Shown: positions 10,380 through 19,667, counted from the stretch's first letter. The stretch is DNA of 64,000 nucleotides from JANXAZ01 sp964504655 (GCA_964504655.1 CAZDFD010000005.1:1-64000); one strand, 5' to 3'. Notes: generated from the sequence alone by a model not told the origin. Translations and numbers: made by a program.

Positions 10380-11858
10380 TCAGCCGCCGGCGCGCAGCCG
10401 CAGCGTGACGCGCCGCGACGGGTCGTCGTCCTGGTAGCCGGTGGTGATCTTGAGCCGCCGGCCGCCGGCGTTCTCCTTGAGCCAGTCGGCGACCCGGGCG
10501 AGCCGGCGCTCGGCGAGCCACCGATTGTAGCGGACGCCGGACGCGCCGCTGCTCTCCTTGACGTCGGCGCCGCCGACCGCGGCCACCAGCTCGACCTCGC
10601 TCGCGGTCCCGGCCGGCAGGGCCTTGAGGAACGCCCGGAGCTCGGCGGTGGCGCCCCTGGGCAGATAGCTGCTGTTGGTGTCGAACACGAGCTCGAGGCT
10701 GCCGGGGCCGGCCGTCGCCGCGCCCGTGTCGAGCGCCGCGACCGCGGTGCGGGCGGACCCCACTGCGCCGGCCTCGGCCGCCGCGGCTTCGCGTGGCTCC
10801 TCCCCGACCTTGATCGGCTCGGCCCCGACCTTGGTGGGCACCGCCGGGGCTTTGGCGGGCTCGGTACGCGGCGGGCGGCGCTCCGGCGGGGCCGAGGGCG
10901 GTGGTGCCGGGTCGGCGGGCGCGGGCGGAGCGCCGGCCACGGCGGCGGGATCGGGAGCGGCCTGCGCCTGGAGCGGACTGACGAGCACCTCGCTCGCGGA
11001 GGCCGAGGCGCCGGGCAGCGACGGTGCGGCCTGCGGCGTCGGCGGGCGCACGGCCGCCGCCGGGCGCGGCGGCGGGGTGCTGCCGGGCATGGGCTGGATC
11101 GGCGCCGGGCCGACGGTCGGCGGCGCGGCGGCGACCGCCGACGGCGGCGGGGTCGGAGTGGCGGATGGCTTGGCGGGCGCGCCGCTTTTGGCCTGTGCCC
11201 GGGGCGGCTCGGCCGGCGCGGCGGGCGCGCCCGGGGACGGGGTCGAGGTGGCGGCCGGCGGGCGGTCGCCGAGCGGAGCTGCGGCGCGCACCGGCAGCTC
11301 GCGTGCGCCGGGTGGCGCCGCGGCTGTACCCGAGGGCGTCGCGGTCGGCCGCTCGAGCCGCTTGCCCTCGCAGTCGTCGCCCTCGTGCAGGCGGAACACC
11401 CAGACCGTGACCCGTGGCTCCTTGACCAGAAACTGCCAGTCCCAGACCGAGGCGATCGCCGAAGCCTGCAGGCCGCGCTCGACCATCGCCTGCTGGATCC
11501 GGTCGGCCCGCGCCCGAGCGAGGCGGTGCGCCGCCAGGCTCTCGCCGCTCTTGGCCGCCTCGGGCTCGACATGGCCGATCGCCTGGGCAGTCAGGAAACA
11601 GTCGGTGGCCAGCGTCTCGACGAGGCCCGCGAGCTCACCGCGGACCTCGCCGTCGAGCTCGGTGGCGCCCGGCCGGAACGGCACCGACCAGATCGCCACG
11701 TGCGCGATCCGTCCGTCCTTGAGCACGAGCGGGGTGGCCTCGCGCACCAGCTCGCGCAGCTGACCGGCGACGGCGCCGTGGCTGGCCCCGAGGCCAGCCA
11801 GAAGCCCGGCCGTGCAGGCGAGCACAGCGTGCGGTCGAGCTCCTGTCGGGTCGGCCAC
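10380..11858 (-). CDS. Periplasmic protein with two OmpA-like modules joined by a Pro/Ala-rich linker
   Basis: The 492-residue product starts with a signal peptide (GTG start, hydrophobic stretch AVLACTAGLLAGLGASHGA). An OmpA-like module follows at about residues 55-155 (IWSVPFRPGATELDG, AQAIGHVEP, LARARADRIQQAMVERG). Then come some 210 residues rich in Pro and Ala. A second OmpA-like module covers about residues 375-490 (LELVFDTNSSYLPRGATAEL, LVAAVGGADV, AERRLARVADWLKENA, ending SRRVTLRLR). OmpA-like folds usually bind peptidoglycan, but both copies here lack the classic GHTDxxG wording and are degenerate. GAGGAGGG precedes the GTG. It follows rpmG on the same strand after a likely terminator. 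Confidence 0.75.
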   Translation of the reverse strand: MADPTGARPHAVLACTAGLLAGLGASHGAVAGQLRELVREATPLVLKDGRIAHVAIWSVPFRPGATELDGEVRGELAGLVETLATDCFLTAQAIGHVEPEAAKSGESLAAHRLARARADRIQQAMVERGLQASAIASVWDWQFLVKEPRVTVWVFRLHEGDDCEGKRLERPTATPSGTAAAPPGARELPVRAAAPLGDRPPAATSTPSPGAPAAPAEPPRAQAKSGAPAKPSATPTPPPSAVAAAPPTVGPAPIQPMPGSTPPPRPAAAVRPPTPQAAPSLPGASASASEVLVSPLQAQAAPDPAAVAGAPPAPADPAPPPSAPPERRPPRTEPAKAPAVPTKVGAEPIKVGEEPREAAAAEAGAVGSARTAVAALDTGAATAGPGSLELVFDTNSSYLPRGATAELRAFLKALPAGTASEVELVAAVGGADVKESSGASGVRYNRWLAERRLARVADWLKENAGGRRLKITTGYQDDDPSRRVTLRLRAGG

Positions 11859-11972
11859 GAGCAGCCCTCCTCGTCCCGAGCAGCTCCGGCACCCGTGTGG
11901 CGCCGGAGCACGCCCTGCTACCTGGACGCGAGGAACCTAACGCAAGCTCGCCTTTGCCGACAATAGCTGGCT

Positions 11973-12034
11973 GCAGACGCAACGGGCCCGCGTCTGCGGG
12001 CCCGCATTTCCCCGGCCGCCGGACGGCCCGGCGG
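11973..12034 (-). terminator. Tandem and mutually exclusive hairpins after rpmG
   Basis: Reading along the rpmG transcript, a 7-bp stem CCGCCGG/CCGGCGG with a 5-base loop (12028-12034 with 12016-12022) comes 6 bp after the stop. Next is a perfect 9-bp stem of CGGGCCCGC with GCGGGCCCG around a 4-base loop (11983-12004). An 8-bp stem GCAGACGC/GCGTCTGC (11973-11980 with 11990-11997) overlaps and would compete with the 9-bp stem. There is no clear T-run. The position directly behind rpmG and before the next same-strand gene supports a termination role. Confidence 0.5.
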
Positions 12035-12040
12035 TGGCGC

Positions 12041-12208
12041 TCACTTGATCTTGGCTTCCTTGAACTCGACGTGCTTCCGGACCTTCGGGTCGTACTTCAT
12101 GAGCGTGAGCTTCTCGGTGCTGGTCCGGCTGTTCTTCTTGGTGGTGTAGAAGTAACCGGTGCCGGCGGAGCTCACGAGCTTGATCAGGGTCGTGGCGGCC
12201 TTGGCCAT
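12041..12208 (-). CDS. rpmG: 50S ribosomal protein L33
   Basis: A 55-residue basic protein, MAKAATTLIKLVSSAGTGYF at the N-terminus, then TTKKNSRTSTEKL, MKYDPKVRKHVEFKEAKIK. This is the standard proteobacterial L33 without the zinc-binding cysteine pairs (the C- form). L33 is a small component of the large ribosomal subunit near the E site. The ATG lies inside the last 25 bp of the upstream MFS gene, which reads in another frame, so the two genes overlap. It ends the long dprA-topA-rnr-MFS-rpmG run, an order commonly seen in Alphaproteobacteria. Confidence 0.96.
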   Translation of the reverse strand: MAKAATTLIKLVSSAGTGYFYTTKKNSRTSTEKLTLMKYDPKVRKHVEFKEAKIK

Positions 12209-13431
12209 GGCTCGGAATCCTCGCTTGCGCTGCGGCCAGCGAGGATAGGTGCGGCACCCCGCCTGTCAAGGCGACCCACCGCCGACAGGATCGCCGCGAG
12301 CAGCGCCAGCAGCGCCGCCGCGAGCGGCCAGGCGAAGGCCGCGGGCCCGGCCTCGCGGAGCGCCAGCCCGACCGCCGCCGGCCCGAGCAACAGCCCGAAC
12401 TGGAAGCTCACGACGAAGGCGGCGTTGGCGCGCATCAGCTCGTGCGCCCGGAACCGCTCGCCGATCAGCGTCAGGCTCAGGGTGTAGAGCGCCCCCATGA
12501 CCCCGCCACCGAGGAGAAGGAGCGGCCAAGCCGCCCAGCCGGCGCGCACCGCCGGGTCGAGCAGGAGCAGGGCCAAGAGCGCCGCCGCCGCGGCGAGCCC
12601 GAGCGTGCGCAGGGCACCCAGGCGGTCGGCCGCCCAGCCGATCGGCAGCTGGAGCGCGATGTTGCCCGCGATCCAGACCGAGAGCAGGAGGGCCGCCTGC
12701 ACCTCGGGCCGGCCCCGGGCGAGGAGGTAGACCGGCAGGAGGGCGAAGAAGCCCGTCTCGAGCGCGGCGTAGACGAGCATGCCGGCGAGCGGCAGGGCGG
12801 CCCGGCGAACCAGCTCGAACGGCCCGGGCCCGCGCGCTTCCCCGCCAGCGGCGACCAGCAGCCGGTCGATGCCGCGCACCCGCGCCAGCGGCAGCGCCGC
12901 CGCCAGGAGGAGCCCGGCCGCCACGAGGAACGGCAGCACGCCCTCGCTGCCGGTGAGTGCGAGGAGCAGCGGCCCGGCCGCGTAGCCCAGACTGAAGGCG
13001 GTGGCGTAGAGCGCCAGGATGCGGCCGCGCCGCTCCGGCGGCGCCAGGGCGTTGATCGCCGCCTCGCTGACCACGAACAGGAGCGCGCCCGCAGCACCCA
13101 GGAGCATCCGCCAGAGCGACCACAGCCAGAGGTCGACCGCGAGCGGGAACAGAAGGAAGGTCGAGGCCGCCAAAGCGAGCGCCGCCTGCATGGTGCGGAC
13201 GGCACCGATCCGTCCCGCCACGCGGTCGACCAGGGGGGCCGCCACGAGGCTGCCGAGCGCACCGGCGGTCGTGTTGAGGCCGATCGTCCAGGCGTCGACA
13301 CCGTGCCGGTGCAGCACCAGCGACAGGAGCGGCAGGCCAAGCGAGATCGTGACGCTGGCGAGCGAAGCGGTGGCGACCACCGCCACGAGCTCGCGGCCTG
13401 CGATCCCGGCGGGCAGGAGGCCGCGGATCAC
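12184..13431 (-). CDS. MFS transporter (YcaD/CsbX-like drug or metabolite exporter)
   Basis: A 415-residue polytopic inner-membrane protein with about 12 hydrophobic segments in two halves, characteristic of the major facilitator superfamily. Conserved features include the loop 2-3 region LVDRVAGRIGAVRTMQ and the mid-protein ERRGRILALYATAFSLGYAAGP, close to the YcaD-like subgroup, then GWAADRLGALRTLGLA in the second half. The start is GTG 13431, whose GTGA overlaps the rnr stop. The frame open further upstream is antisense-like shadow of rnr. The substrate is unknown. MFS genes at this place between rnr and rpmG are common in alphaproteobacteria. Confidence 0.9.
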   Translation of the reverse strand: MIRGLLPAGIAGRELVAVVATASLASVTISLGLPLLSLVLHRHGVDAWTIGLNTTAGALGSLVAAPLVDRVAGRIGAVRTMQAALALAASTFLLFPLAVDLWLWSLWRMLLGAAGALLFVVSEAAINALAPPERRGRILALYATAFSLGYAAGPLLLALTGSEGVLPFLVAAGLLLAAALPLARVRGIDRLLVAAGGEARGPGPFELVRRAALPLAGMLVYAALETGFFALLPVYLLARGRPEVQAALLLSVWIAGNIALQLPIGWAADRLGALRTLGLAAAAALLALLLLDPAVRAGWAAWPLLLLGGGVMGALYTLSLTLIGERFRAHELMRANAAFVVSFQFGLLLGPAAVGLALREAGPAAFAWPLAAALLALLAAILSAVGRLDRRGAAPILAGRSASEDSEPWPRPPRP

Positions 13432-15695
13432 CGGCGGGCGCGGTGCCGCGGCACCGGCCGGACCGTGCCGCCGCGACGTGGCGGTCGGACCAGCGGCGCC
13501 CCCGCCGCCCGCGCATGCTCCTCGAGCCGGAACAGGAGCGAGCCCGTGACCGGGTCGGCCTCGAGCAGCTCGACCACGACCCGGTCGCCGAGCCCGAGGG
13601 TCAGGCCGCTCTGCCGGCCGACCAGGGCGTGGTGGCGCTCGTCGTGCAGGAACAGCTCGTCGCCCAGCCCCGAGACCGGCACGAGCCCGTCGGCGCCGGT
13701 CTCGTCGAGCGTCACGAACAGACCGAAGCGCTGGACGCCGGTGATCCGACCAGCGAAGCGCGCGCCCACGCGGCCGGCGAAGAACAGGGCGGCGAGCCGC
13801 TCGAGCGCGCCGCGCTCGCACTCCATGGCGCGGCGCTCGCAGAGGGACAGGTGGCGGCCGAGCTCCTCGAGCTGGTCGAGCGTCGTTTCGGGGAGACCGC
13901 CGGCGCCGAGACCCGCCACCCGGATCAGCGCCCGGTGCACGAGGAGGTCGGCATAGCGGCGGATCGGCGAGGTGAAGTGCGCGTAGCGCCGCAGGTGCAG
14001 GCCGAAATGCCCGATGTTCCGCGGGCTGTAGACCGCCTGCGCCTGGCAGCGCAGGACCAGTTGCGCGACGCTCTCGCGCATCGCGTGGTCGGCCAGCCGC
14101 TCCAGCAGTCGGGCGAAGTCGCCGGGGGCCTTGGCGCCGCGCGTCCAAGGCACGCCGATGCGCTCCAGATAGTCGGCGAGCACCGCGAGCCGGAGCGGGT
14201 CGGGCCGGTCGTGGACCCGGTAGAGGGCCGGCTGCACCGCCTCCTCGAGCAGCGTGGCAGCGGCCACGTTGGCGAGGATCATCAGTTCCTCGATCAACAT
14301 GTGCGCGCTCGTCCGCTCGCGCCGGACGATGCCGAGCAATCGCCCGCCCGCATCCAGGAGGGCGCGCCGCTCGGGCAGGTCGAGGTCGATCGTGCCGCGC
14401 GCTTTGCGGGCCGCTGCCAGCACCCGGTAGGCCGCCTCGAGCGGTCGCAGCACCGGCTCGAGCAGGGGCTCCGTGAGCGCGTCCGGGCTGCCGTCGAGAG
14501 CCGCCTGGACGGCGGTGTAGGTGAGCCGCGCCCGCGAGCGCATCAGCGCCCGCTCGAAGCGCCAGTCGAGCAGCCGGCCGGCGCGGTCGATGCGCAAGCG
14601 GGCGGCGATGCAGGCCCGATCCTCGCCCGGCACCAGCGAGCAGAGCCCGTTCGAGAGCGCCTCGGGCAGCATCGGGATCACCCTGTCGGGGAAGTAGACC
14701 GAGTTGCCGCGCTCGCGCGCCGCCCGGTCGAGGGCGTCACCCGGACGCACATAGTGCGCTACGTCGGCGATCGCCACGGTGATCCGATGGCCGCCCGGGT
14801 TGGCCGGGTCCGGATCGGGCTCGGCCCAGACGGCGTCGTCGAAGTCGCGCGCGTCCTCGCCGTCGATGGTCACGAGCGGCAGGCCGCGCAGGTCGACCCG
14901 GCCGCGCCGCGTCACAGGCCGCGCCGCGGCGGCCAGCGCGAGCGCCGGCTCGGGGAAGACCATCGGGAGGCCGGCCCGGGCGGCGAGCGCCGCGGTGATC
15001 GCAGCCGGCTCGTCGGCCCGTCCGAGCCGCTCGGCCAGCCGCGCCCGCGGCGGCGCCAGCGGCCGACCGGTGGCGAGGCTCGCGCGCACCAGCTCGCCCG
15101 GGGCGACCGGCTCGCCCGGACCGGTCTCGAGCGGCAGTTCGACGGGGCGTCCGCCGCGCTCGAGCGGGCGGACGCGGAGCCCGCCGCCGCTCGCCTCGAC
15201 CACGCCGACGATCGCCTCCGGCAGCCGCGGCAGGGTGCGGATCGCCTCGGCCACGAGGCGGCCGTGGCCGGCCGGCAGGAGCCGTGCCAGGACCCGGTCG
15301 CCCGGGCCCGGCGCCGGCCGTCCGGCACGCTCGGCCGGCAGCCGCACCACCGCCTCGGGCAGGGCCGCGGCGCGGCAGCGCAGATCGCCCTCGGCATCGA
15401 CCGCCATGACCTCGAGCACCGTCACAGTGGGCGGTCGCAAGGACGGGCGGCGGCGCGGCGCCAGCACCCCCTCGGCCTCGAGCTCGCGCAGGAGGGCCCG
15501 AAGCCCGGCGCGGGCACCGGCCGGCAGGCCGAAGGCGCGCAAGAGCTCGGCGGTGCGCGGTCGCCGGTCGGTGCCCTCAAGATAGCGGGCGAGCTCGGCC
15601 TTGCCCGGCAGCGATGCGCCCGCGGTGGGCCGCGCCAAGGGCTCAGCCGGGCCCGCCGCGGCGGCGGCCGCGCGCAACGGGCTCGCCCGCCGCAT
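13428..15695 (-). CDS. rnr: Ribonuclease R
   Basis: A 3'-5' processive exoribonuclease that degrades structured RNA in mRNA turnover and rRNA quality control. The 755-residue protein has an N-terminal winged-helix part (SLPGKAELARYLEGTDRRPR), cold-shock-type domains, the catalytic RNB domain with the metal-binding Asp cluster in TIDGEDARDFDDAVWAE, the motif HYVRPGDALDRAARERGNSV, and a C-terminal S1 domain (GRITGVQRFGLFVTLDETGA). The start is uncertain: ATG 15695 overlaps the topA end by 53 bp, and a TTG at 15638 just behind the topA stop would begin where homology starts. The C-terminus is short, without the long basic tail of enterobacterial RNase R. Confidence 0.94.
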   Translation of the reverse strand: MRRASPLRAAAAAAGPAEPLARPTAGASLPGKAELARYLEGTDRRPRTAELLRAFGLPAGARAGLRALLRELEAEGVLAPRRRPSLRPPTVTVLEVMAVDAEGDLRCRAAALPEAVVRLPAERAGRPAPGPGDRVLARLLPAGHGRLVAEAIRTLPRLPEAIVGVVEASGGGLRVRPLERGGRPVELPLETGPGEPVAPGELVRASLATGRPLAPPRARLAERLGRADEPAAITAALAARAGLPMVFPEPALALAAAARPVTRRGRVDLRGLPLVTIDGEDARDFDDAVWAEPDPDPANPGGHRITVAIADVAHYVRPGDALDRAARERGNSVYFPDRVIPMLPEALSNGLCSLVPGEDRACIAARLRIDRAGRLLDWRFERALMRSRARLTYTAVQAALDGSPDALTEPLLEPVLRPLEAAYRVLAAARKARGTIDLDLPERRALLDAGGRLLGIVRRERTSAHMLIEELMILANVAAATLLEEAVQPALYRVHDRPDPLRLAVLADYLERIGVPWTRGAKAPGDFARLLERLADHAMRESVAQLVLRCQAQAVYSPRNIGHFGLHLRRYAHFTSPIRRYADLLVHRALIRVAGLGAGGLPETTLDQLEELGRHLSLCERRAMECERGALERLAALFFAGRVGARFAGRITGVQRFGLFVTLDETGADGLVPVSGLGDELFLHDERHHALVGRQSGLTLGLGDRVVVELLEADPVTGSLLFRLEEHARAAGAPLVRPPRRGGTVRPVPRHRARR

Positions 15696-18444
15696 TGCGC
15701 CCGCCCGTCCCGGCCGCCTTGGCCCCCGTCTTGCTCGGTCTTGCCTTGGCCGCGGCCGTCTTGGGTGCCGCCGTCTCGGCCGGCCCCGCCCGCGTCGCCC
15801 GCGTGTCGTCGCCCGACTTGCCGCCGCCGGCTCGGGAGGCGCCGCTCCTCGCCGCGGCTGCTCGGGCCGCGCCCGTTCGGGCCGCGGCCGTCCGGGCGGC
15901 ACCGGTCGCCGGCCGGGCCTGCTTGCGGCCACTCCCGTCGCTGCCGCGCGCCGCCTTGGCGGCCAGGAGCGCCACCGCCTCCTCGAGGGTCAGCGTCTCC
16001 GCTTCACGGCCCCTGGGCAGCGTGGCGTTGAGCTTGCCGTGCTTGACGTAGGTGCCGAACCGGCCGGCGTGCAGCGTCACCGGGGCGCCGTCCTCGGGAT
16101 GCGCGCCGAGCTCGCGGAGCGGCCCGGCCGCGGCCCGGCCCGGCCGCTCCTCGCGCCCGGCCAGGAGATCGATCGCCCGGTTCATGCCGATCTCGAGCAC
16201 GTCCTCGTCGTCCGGCAGGTTGACGAACCGCCGACCGCGCTGGACGTAGGGACCGTAGCGGCCGATCCCGGCCAGGACCGGCTCACCGCTGGTGGGGTCG
16301 CGGCCGAGCTCGCGCGGTAGCGCCAGGAGTGCCAGCGCCTGCTCGAGCTCGAGCTCCTCTGGCCGCCAGCGGCGCGGCAGGGAGCAGCGCCGGGCAGCCT
16401 CGCCGGTCCCGCGCTGCACATAGGGACCGAACCGCCCGTCCTTGACCCAGACCTCCTCTCCGGTCAGGGGATCGGTGCCGAGCGACCGCTCGGTTCGGCT
16501 CTCGGCACCATTGCCCTCCTCGCCGAGCCGCCGCGTGTAGCGGCACTCGGGGTAGTTCGAGCAGCCTACGAAGGCACCGAACCGGCCGAGTTTCAAGGAC
16601 AGCACGCCGCTGCCGCAGGTCGGGCAGGCGCGCGGGTCACCGCCGTCGGCGCGCGGCGGGAAGAGCTTGGGCGCGAGGGCGTGGTTCAACGCCTCGATGA
16701 CCTCGGCCACCCGCCGCTGCTTGACCTCGTCGACTGCGCTCGCGAAGGGCTCCCAGAAGTCCTTGAGCACCGCCCGCCAGTCGATCCCCCCGGCGGCGAC
16801 CGCGTCGAGCCGGTCCTCGAGCTCCGCGGTGAAGCCCGGCTGCACCCAGCGGTCGAAGAAGCTCACGAGGAAGCCGTTGACCAGCCGGCCGCGGTCGGTG
16901 GGCAGGAAGCGCTTCTGCTCGAGCCGGACATACTCGCGATCCTTGAGGACCGTGAGGATGCTGGCATAGGTCGAGGGCCGCCCGATCCCGAGTTCCTCGA
17001 GCTTCTTGACGAGCGAGGCCTCGGTGTAGCGCGGCGGCGGCTCGGTGAAATGCTGCGTCGGGGTCACACGCTCCTGGGTCAGCGCGTCGCCCCGGGCCAA
17101 CGGCGGCAGGATCCGGCCCTCGTCCTCGTCCTCCTCCTCGGCCGGCCGGTCGTCGCGGCCTTCCTGGTAGACCTTGAGGAACCCGTCGAAGGCCACCGTC
17201 TGGCCGGTCGCCCGGAGCCCCACCCCGCCGTCCGCGCTGCCGATCTCGGCCACCACCCGATCAAGGAGCGCGGCCGCCATCTGGCAGGCGATCATCCGCC
17301 GCCAGATCAGCTCGTAGAGCCGCCGCTGGTCGTCGTCGAGGAACCGGCCGACCTGCTCCGGGGTGCGGAACGGGTCGGTCGGGCGGATCGCCTCGTGCGC
17401 CTCCTGGGCGTTCTTGGCTCGGGTCCGATACTGGCGCGGCTGCGGCGGCAGGTAGCGTTCGCCGAAGCGCTGGTCGATCAATCGGCGGCTGGCCGAGAGC
17501 GCCTCGGAGGACAGCGTCACGCTGTCGGTCCGCATGTAGGTGATCAGCCCGACGGTCTCGCCCTGCAGGTCGACGCCCTCGAACAGGCGCTGCGCCACCT
17601 TCATCGTCCGGTCGGCCGAGAAGCCGAGCTTGCGCGCCGCCTCCTGCTGCAGCGTCGAGGTGGAGAAGGGCGGCGCCGGATTGCGGCTCACCTGCTTGCG
17701 CTCGACCTCGGTCACCGAGAGGCCACGCGCGCGGACCGCCTCGACCGCGGCCGTGGCCGTCTTCTGATCGGCCAGATCGAACTTCCCGAGCCGCTTGCCG
17801 CCGAGGCTCACCAGGCGAGCGGTGAAGCCGGCCCCCGCGGACGTGCGAAGCAGCGCCTCGACGGTCCAGTACTCCTGTGCCCGGAACGCCTCGATCTCGG
17901 CCTCGCGCTCGCACACGAGGCGGAGTGCCACCGATTGCACTCGGCCGGCGGAGCGGGCGCCCTGCAGCTTGCGCCAGAGTACCGGCGAGAGGGTGAAGCC
18001 CACGAGATAATCGAGCGCGCGGCGGGCCTGGTAGGCGTCGATCAGGTGCGTGTCGAGGTCGCGCGGCCGGCGCATGGCCTCGATCACGGCGGGCTTGGTG
18101 ATCTCGTGGAACTCGACACGTTTGACGTCGAGGCCGCGGGTGGCACCGCGCTCGGACAGGAGGCTCAGGAGATGCCAGGAGATCGCCTCGCCTTCGCGGT
18201 CCGGGTCGGTGGCGAGCCAAAGCCGGCGCGCCCCCTTGACCGCCCGCACGATCTCCTCGACCCGCTTCCGCTTCTCGGCCAGAGGTTCGTAGACGATCCG
18301 GAAATCGTCGTCGGGCAGGACGGACCCGTCGCGCTCGGGCAGGTCGCGGACGTGGCCGTAGGACGGCACGACCGTGTAACCCTCGCCCAGATATTTGGCG
18401 ATCGACTTGGCCTTGGTCGGCGACTCGACGACGACGACGTCCAT
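15643..18444 (-). CDS. topA: DNA topoisomerase I
   Basis: This type IA topoisomerase relaxes negative supercoils. The 933-residue product begins MDVVVVESPTKAKSIAKYLG (Toprim fold, acidic triad region LATDPDREGEAISWHL). The catalytic tyrosine is in ITYMRTDSVTLS. The C-terminal part has one four-cysteine zinc ribbon (ACPTCGSGVLSL, CSNYPECRYTRR) and three further topo_C repeats of the type DGRFGPYVQRG and AGRFGTYVKHG that lack the cysteines. About 115 residues of Ala/Arg/Lys/Gly/Thr-rich sequence follow at the end, probably a disordered DNA-binding tail. ATG 18444 is chosen because homology starts exactly there. The upstream open frame is low complexity. Confidence 0.97.
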   Translation of the reverse strand: MDVVVVESPTKAKSIAKYLGEGYTVVPSYGHVRDLPERDGSVLPDDDFRIVYEPLAEKRKRVEEIVRAVKGARRLWLATDPDREGEAISWHLLSLLSERGATRGLDVKRVEFHEITKPAVIEAMRRPRDLDTHLIDAYQARRALDYLVGFTLSPVLWRKLQGARSAGRVQSVALRLVCEREAEIEAFRAQEYWTVEALLRTSAGAGFTARLVSLGGKRLGKFDLADQKTATAAVEAVRARGLSVTEVERKQVSRNPAPPFSTSTLQQEAARKLGFSADRTMKVAQRLFEGVDLQGETVGLITYMRTDSVTLSSEALSASRRLIDQRFGERYLPPQPRQYRTRAKNAQEAHEAIRPTDPFRTPEQVGRFLDDDQRRLYELIWRRMIACQMAAALLDRVVAEIGSADGGVGLRATGQTVAFDGFLKVYQEGRDDRPAEEEDEDEGRILPPLARGDALTQERVTPTQHFTEPPPRYTEASLVKKLEELGIGRPSTYASILTVLKDREYVRLEQKRFLPTDRGRLVNGFLVSFFDRWVQPGFTAELEDRLDAVAAGGIDWRAVLKDFWEPFASAVDEVKQRRVAEVIEALNHALAPKLFPPRADGGDPRACPTCGSGVLSLKLGRFGAFVGCSNYPECRYTRRLGEEGNGAESRTERSLGTDPLTGEEVWVKDGRFGPYVQRGTGEAARRCSLPRRWRPEELELEQALALLALPRELGRDPTSGEPVLAGIGRYGPYVQRGRRFVNLPDDEDVLEIGMNRAIDLLAGREERPGRAAAGPLRELGAHPEDGAPVTLHAGRFGTYVKHGKLNATLPRGREAETLTLEEAVALLAAKAARGSDGSGRKQARPATGAARTAAARTGAARAAAARSGASRAGGGKSGDDTRATRAGPAETAAPKTAAAKARPSKTGAKAAGTGGRNAAGEPVARGRRRGGPG

Positions 18445-18485
18445 GGGACCGGCGGCTCGGGTTGGCTGGCGCGTGTGCCGGACGG

Positions 18486-19667
18486 TCAGCCGGCTCTGCG
18501 CGCGACGCGATTGCCGGGATGACGCTCGACGCGGCCCGCGAGCTCGAGCTCGAGGACGGCCTCCTGGATCACGGCGGGGCTGATCTGGCATTGGCGGGCG
18601 AGATCGTCAATCGCTACCGGCTCGACCCCGAGGCTCTCGAGGAGCCACTCGGCGGGGTCACCGGGCCTCCGCTGTGCCGGGGCGAACCGCGCCCGCGCCG
18701 TCGGGGGCTCGCCGCGCCCCGGCGCCGTGGCCGGATCGCGTTCAGCCGGCGTCACCCGCGCCGGGCCGGGCTCTGGTCGCTGCGGCCGGGCCGGCGCCGC
18801 GGCCATCGGGCCCAGCGCCCTGAGCACGTCGGTCGCGTTCTCGACCAGCGTGGCGCCGTCGCGAAGGAGCTGGTTGGTGCCGCGATGGCGGGGGTCCAGG
18901 GGGCTCCCCGGCACCGCCATGACCTCTCGTCCCTGCTCGAGCGCGAGGCGGGCCGTGATCAGCGAGCCCGACTGCGGCGCCGCCTCGACCACCACGATCC
19001 CGAGTGCCAACCCGGCGATGATCCGGTTGCGGCGCGGGAAGTGACGGGCCTGCGGCGCCGCCCCGAGCGGCCGCTCGCTCAAGGCGCAGCCGGCGACGGC
19101 GATGCGCTCGAGCAGCCCCTCGTTCTCCTCGGGATAGGCCAGGTCGACGCCGGAGGCGAGCACCGCCACGGTCGAGCCGGCCCCTTCGAGCGCGCCCTCG
19201 TGCGCCGCCGTGTCGATGCCACGGGCGAGGCCCGAGACCACGGCGAGCCCGGCCGCCGCGAGCTGACGGCCGAGCTGGGCGGCCATGAGCCGGCCGTGGG
19301 TGCTGGCGTTGCGCGCGCCGACGACGGCGACCGAGGGGCCGGCCAGGAGCTCGACGCGGCCGCGCGCGAGGAGCACCGGCGGCGCATCGGCGATCTCCAG
19401 GAGGCGCGCCGGATAGTCCGGGTCCGAGCTCAACAGGAGCCGCACGCCGGCCGTCTCGATGGCCGCGAGCTCGGCCAGTGCCTCCTCCTCCGGAGCGAGC
19501 GCCACGCCCGGCCAGCGTCCCGTCGCGAGCAGCCCGGGCAGGGCCTCGAGCGCGGCACCGGCCGAGCCGAACCGCTCGATCAGCCGGGCGTGGCTCCTGG
19601 GCCCGATGCCGGGCGAGCGGGCGAGCCGCAGCCAAGCGAGCTTCTCGGAGCCGGCAGGACGCGGCAT
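18486..19667 (-). CDS. dprA: DNA-processing protein DprA
   Basis: DprA loads RecA onto incoming single-stranded DNA during natural transformation and is widespread even in non-competent bacteria. The 393-residue protein shows the N-terminal SAM-like helical part (LARSPGIGPRSHARLIERFG). The Rossmann-like DNA-binding core has VAVVGARNASTHGR, VVSGLARGIDTAAHEGAL, ASGVDLAYPEEN, FPRRNRIIAGLALGIVVVEA and SGSLITARLALEQGREVMAVPG. A C-terminal winged-helix domain (VEPVAIDDLARQCQISPAVI) follows a Pro-rich linker. Two further in-frame starts exist upstream (ATG 19694, TTG 19697). I prefer 19667 because it leaves room for the TACAAT-like -10. topA follows after 41 bp. Confidence 0.94.
   Translation of the reverse strand: MPRPAGSEKLAWLRLARSPGIGPRSHARLIERFGSAGAALEALPGLLATGRWPGVALAPEEEALAELAAIETAGVRLLLSSDPDYPARLLEIADAPPVLLARGRVELLAGPSVAVVGARNASTHGRLMAAQLGRQLAAAGLAVVSGLARGIDTAAHEGALEGAGSTVAVLASGVDLAYPEENEGLLERIAVAGCALSERPLGAAPQARHFPRRNRIIAGLALGIVVVEAAPQSGSLITARLALEQGREVMAVPGSPLDPRHRGTNQLLRDGATLVENATDVLRALGPMAAAPARPQRPEPGPARVTPAERDPATAPGRGEPPTARARFAPAQRRPGDPAEWLLESLGVEPVAIDDLARQCQISPAVIQEAVLELELAGRVERHPGNRVARRAG

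Noticed and set aside
13443..16031. An 862-residue + strand open frame opposite rnr
   Set aside because: It is rich in Arg, Gln, His and Gly with no recognisable domain and lies wholly antisense to rnr and the topA tail.
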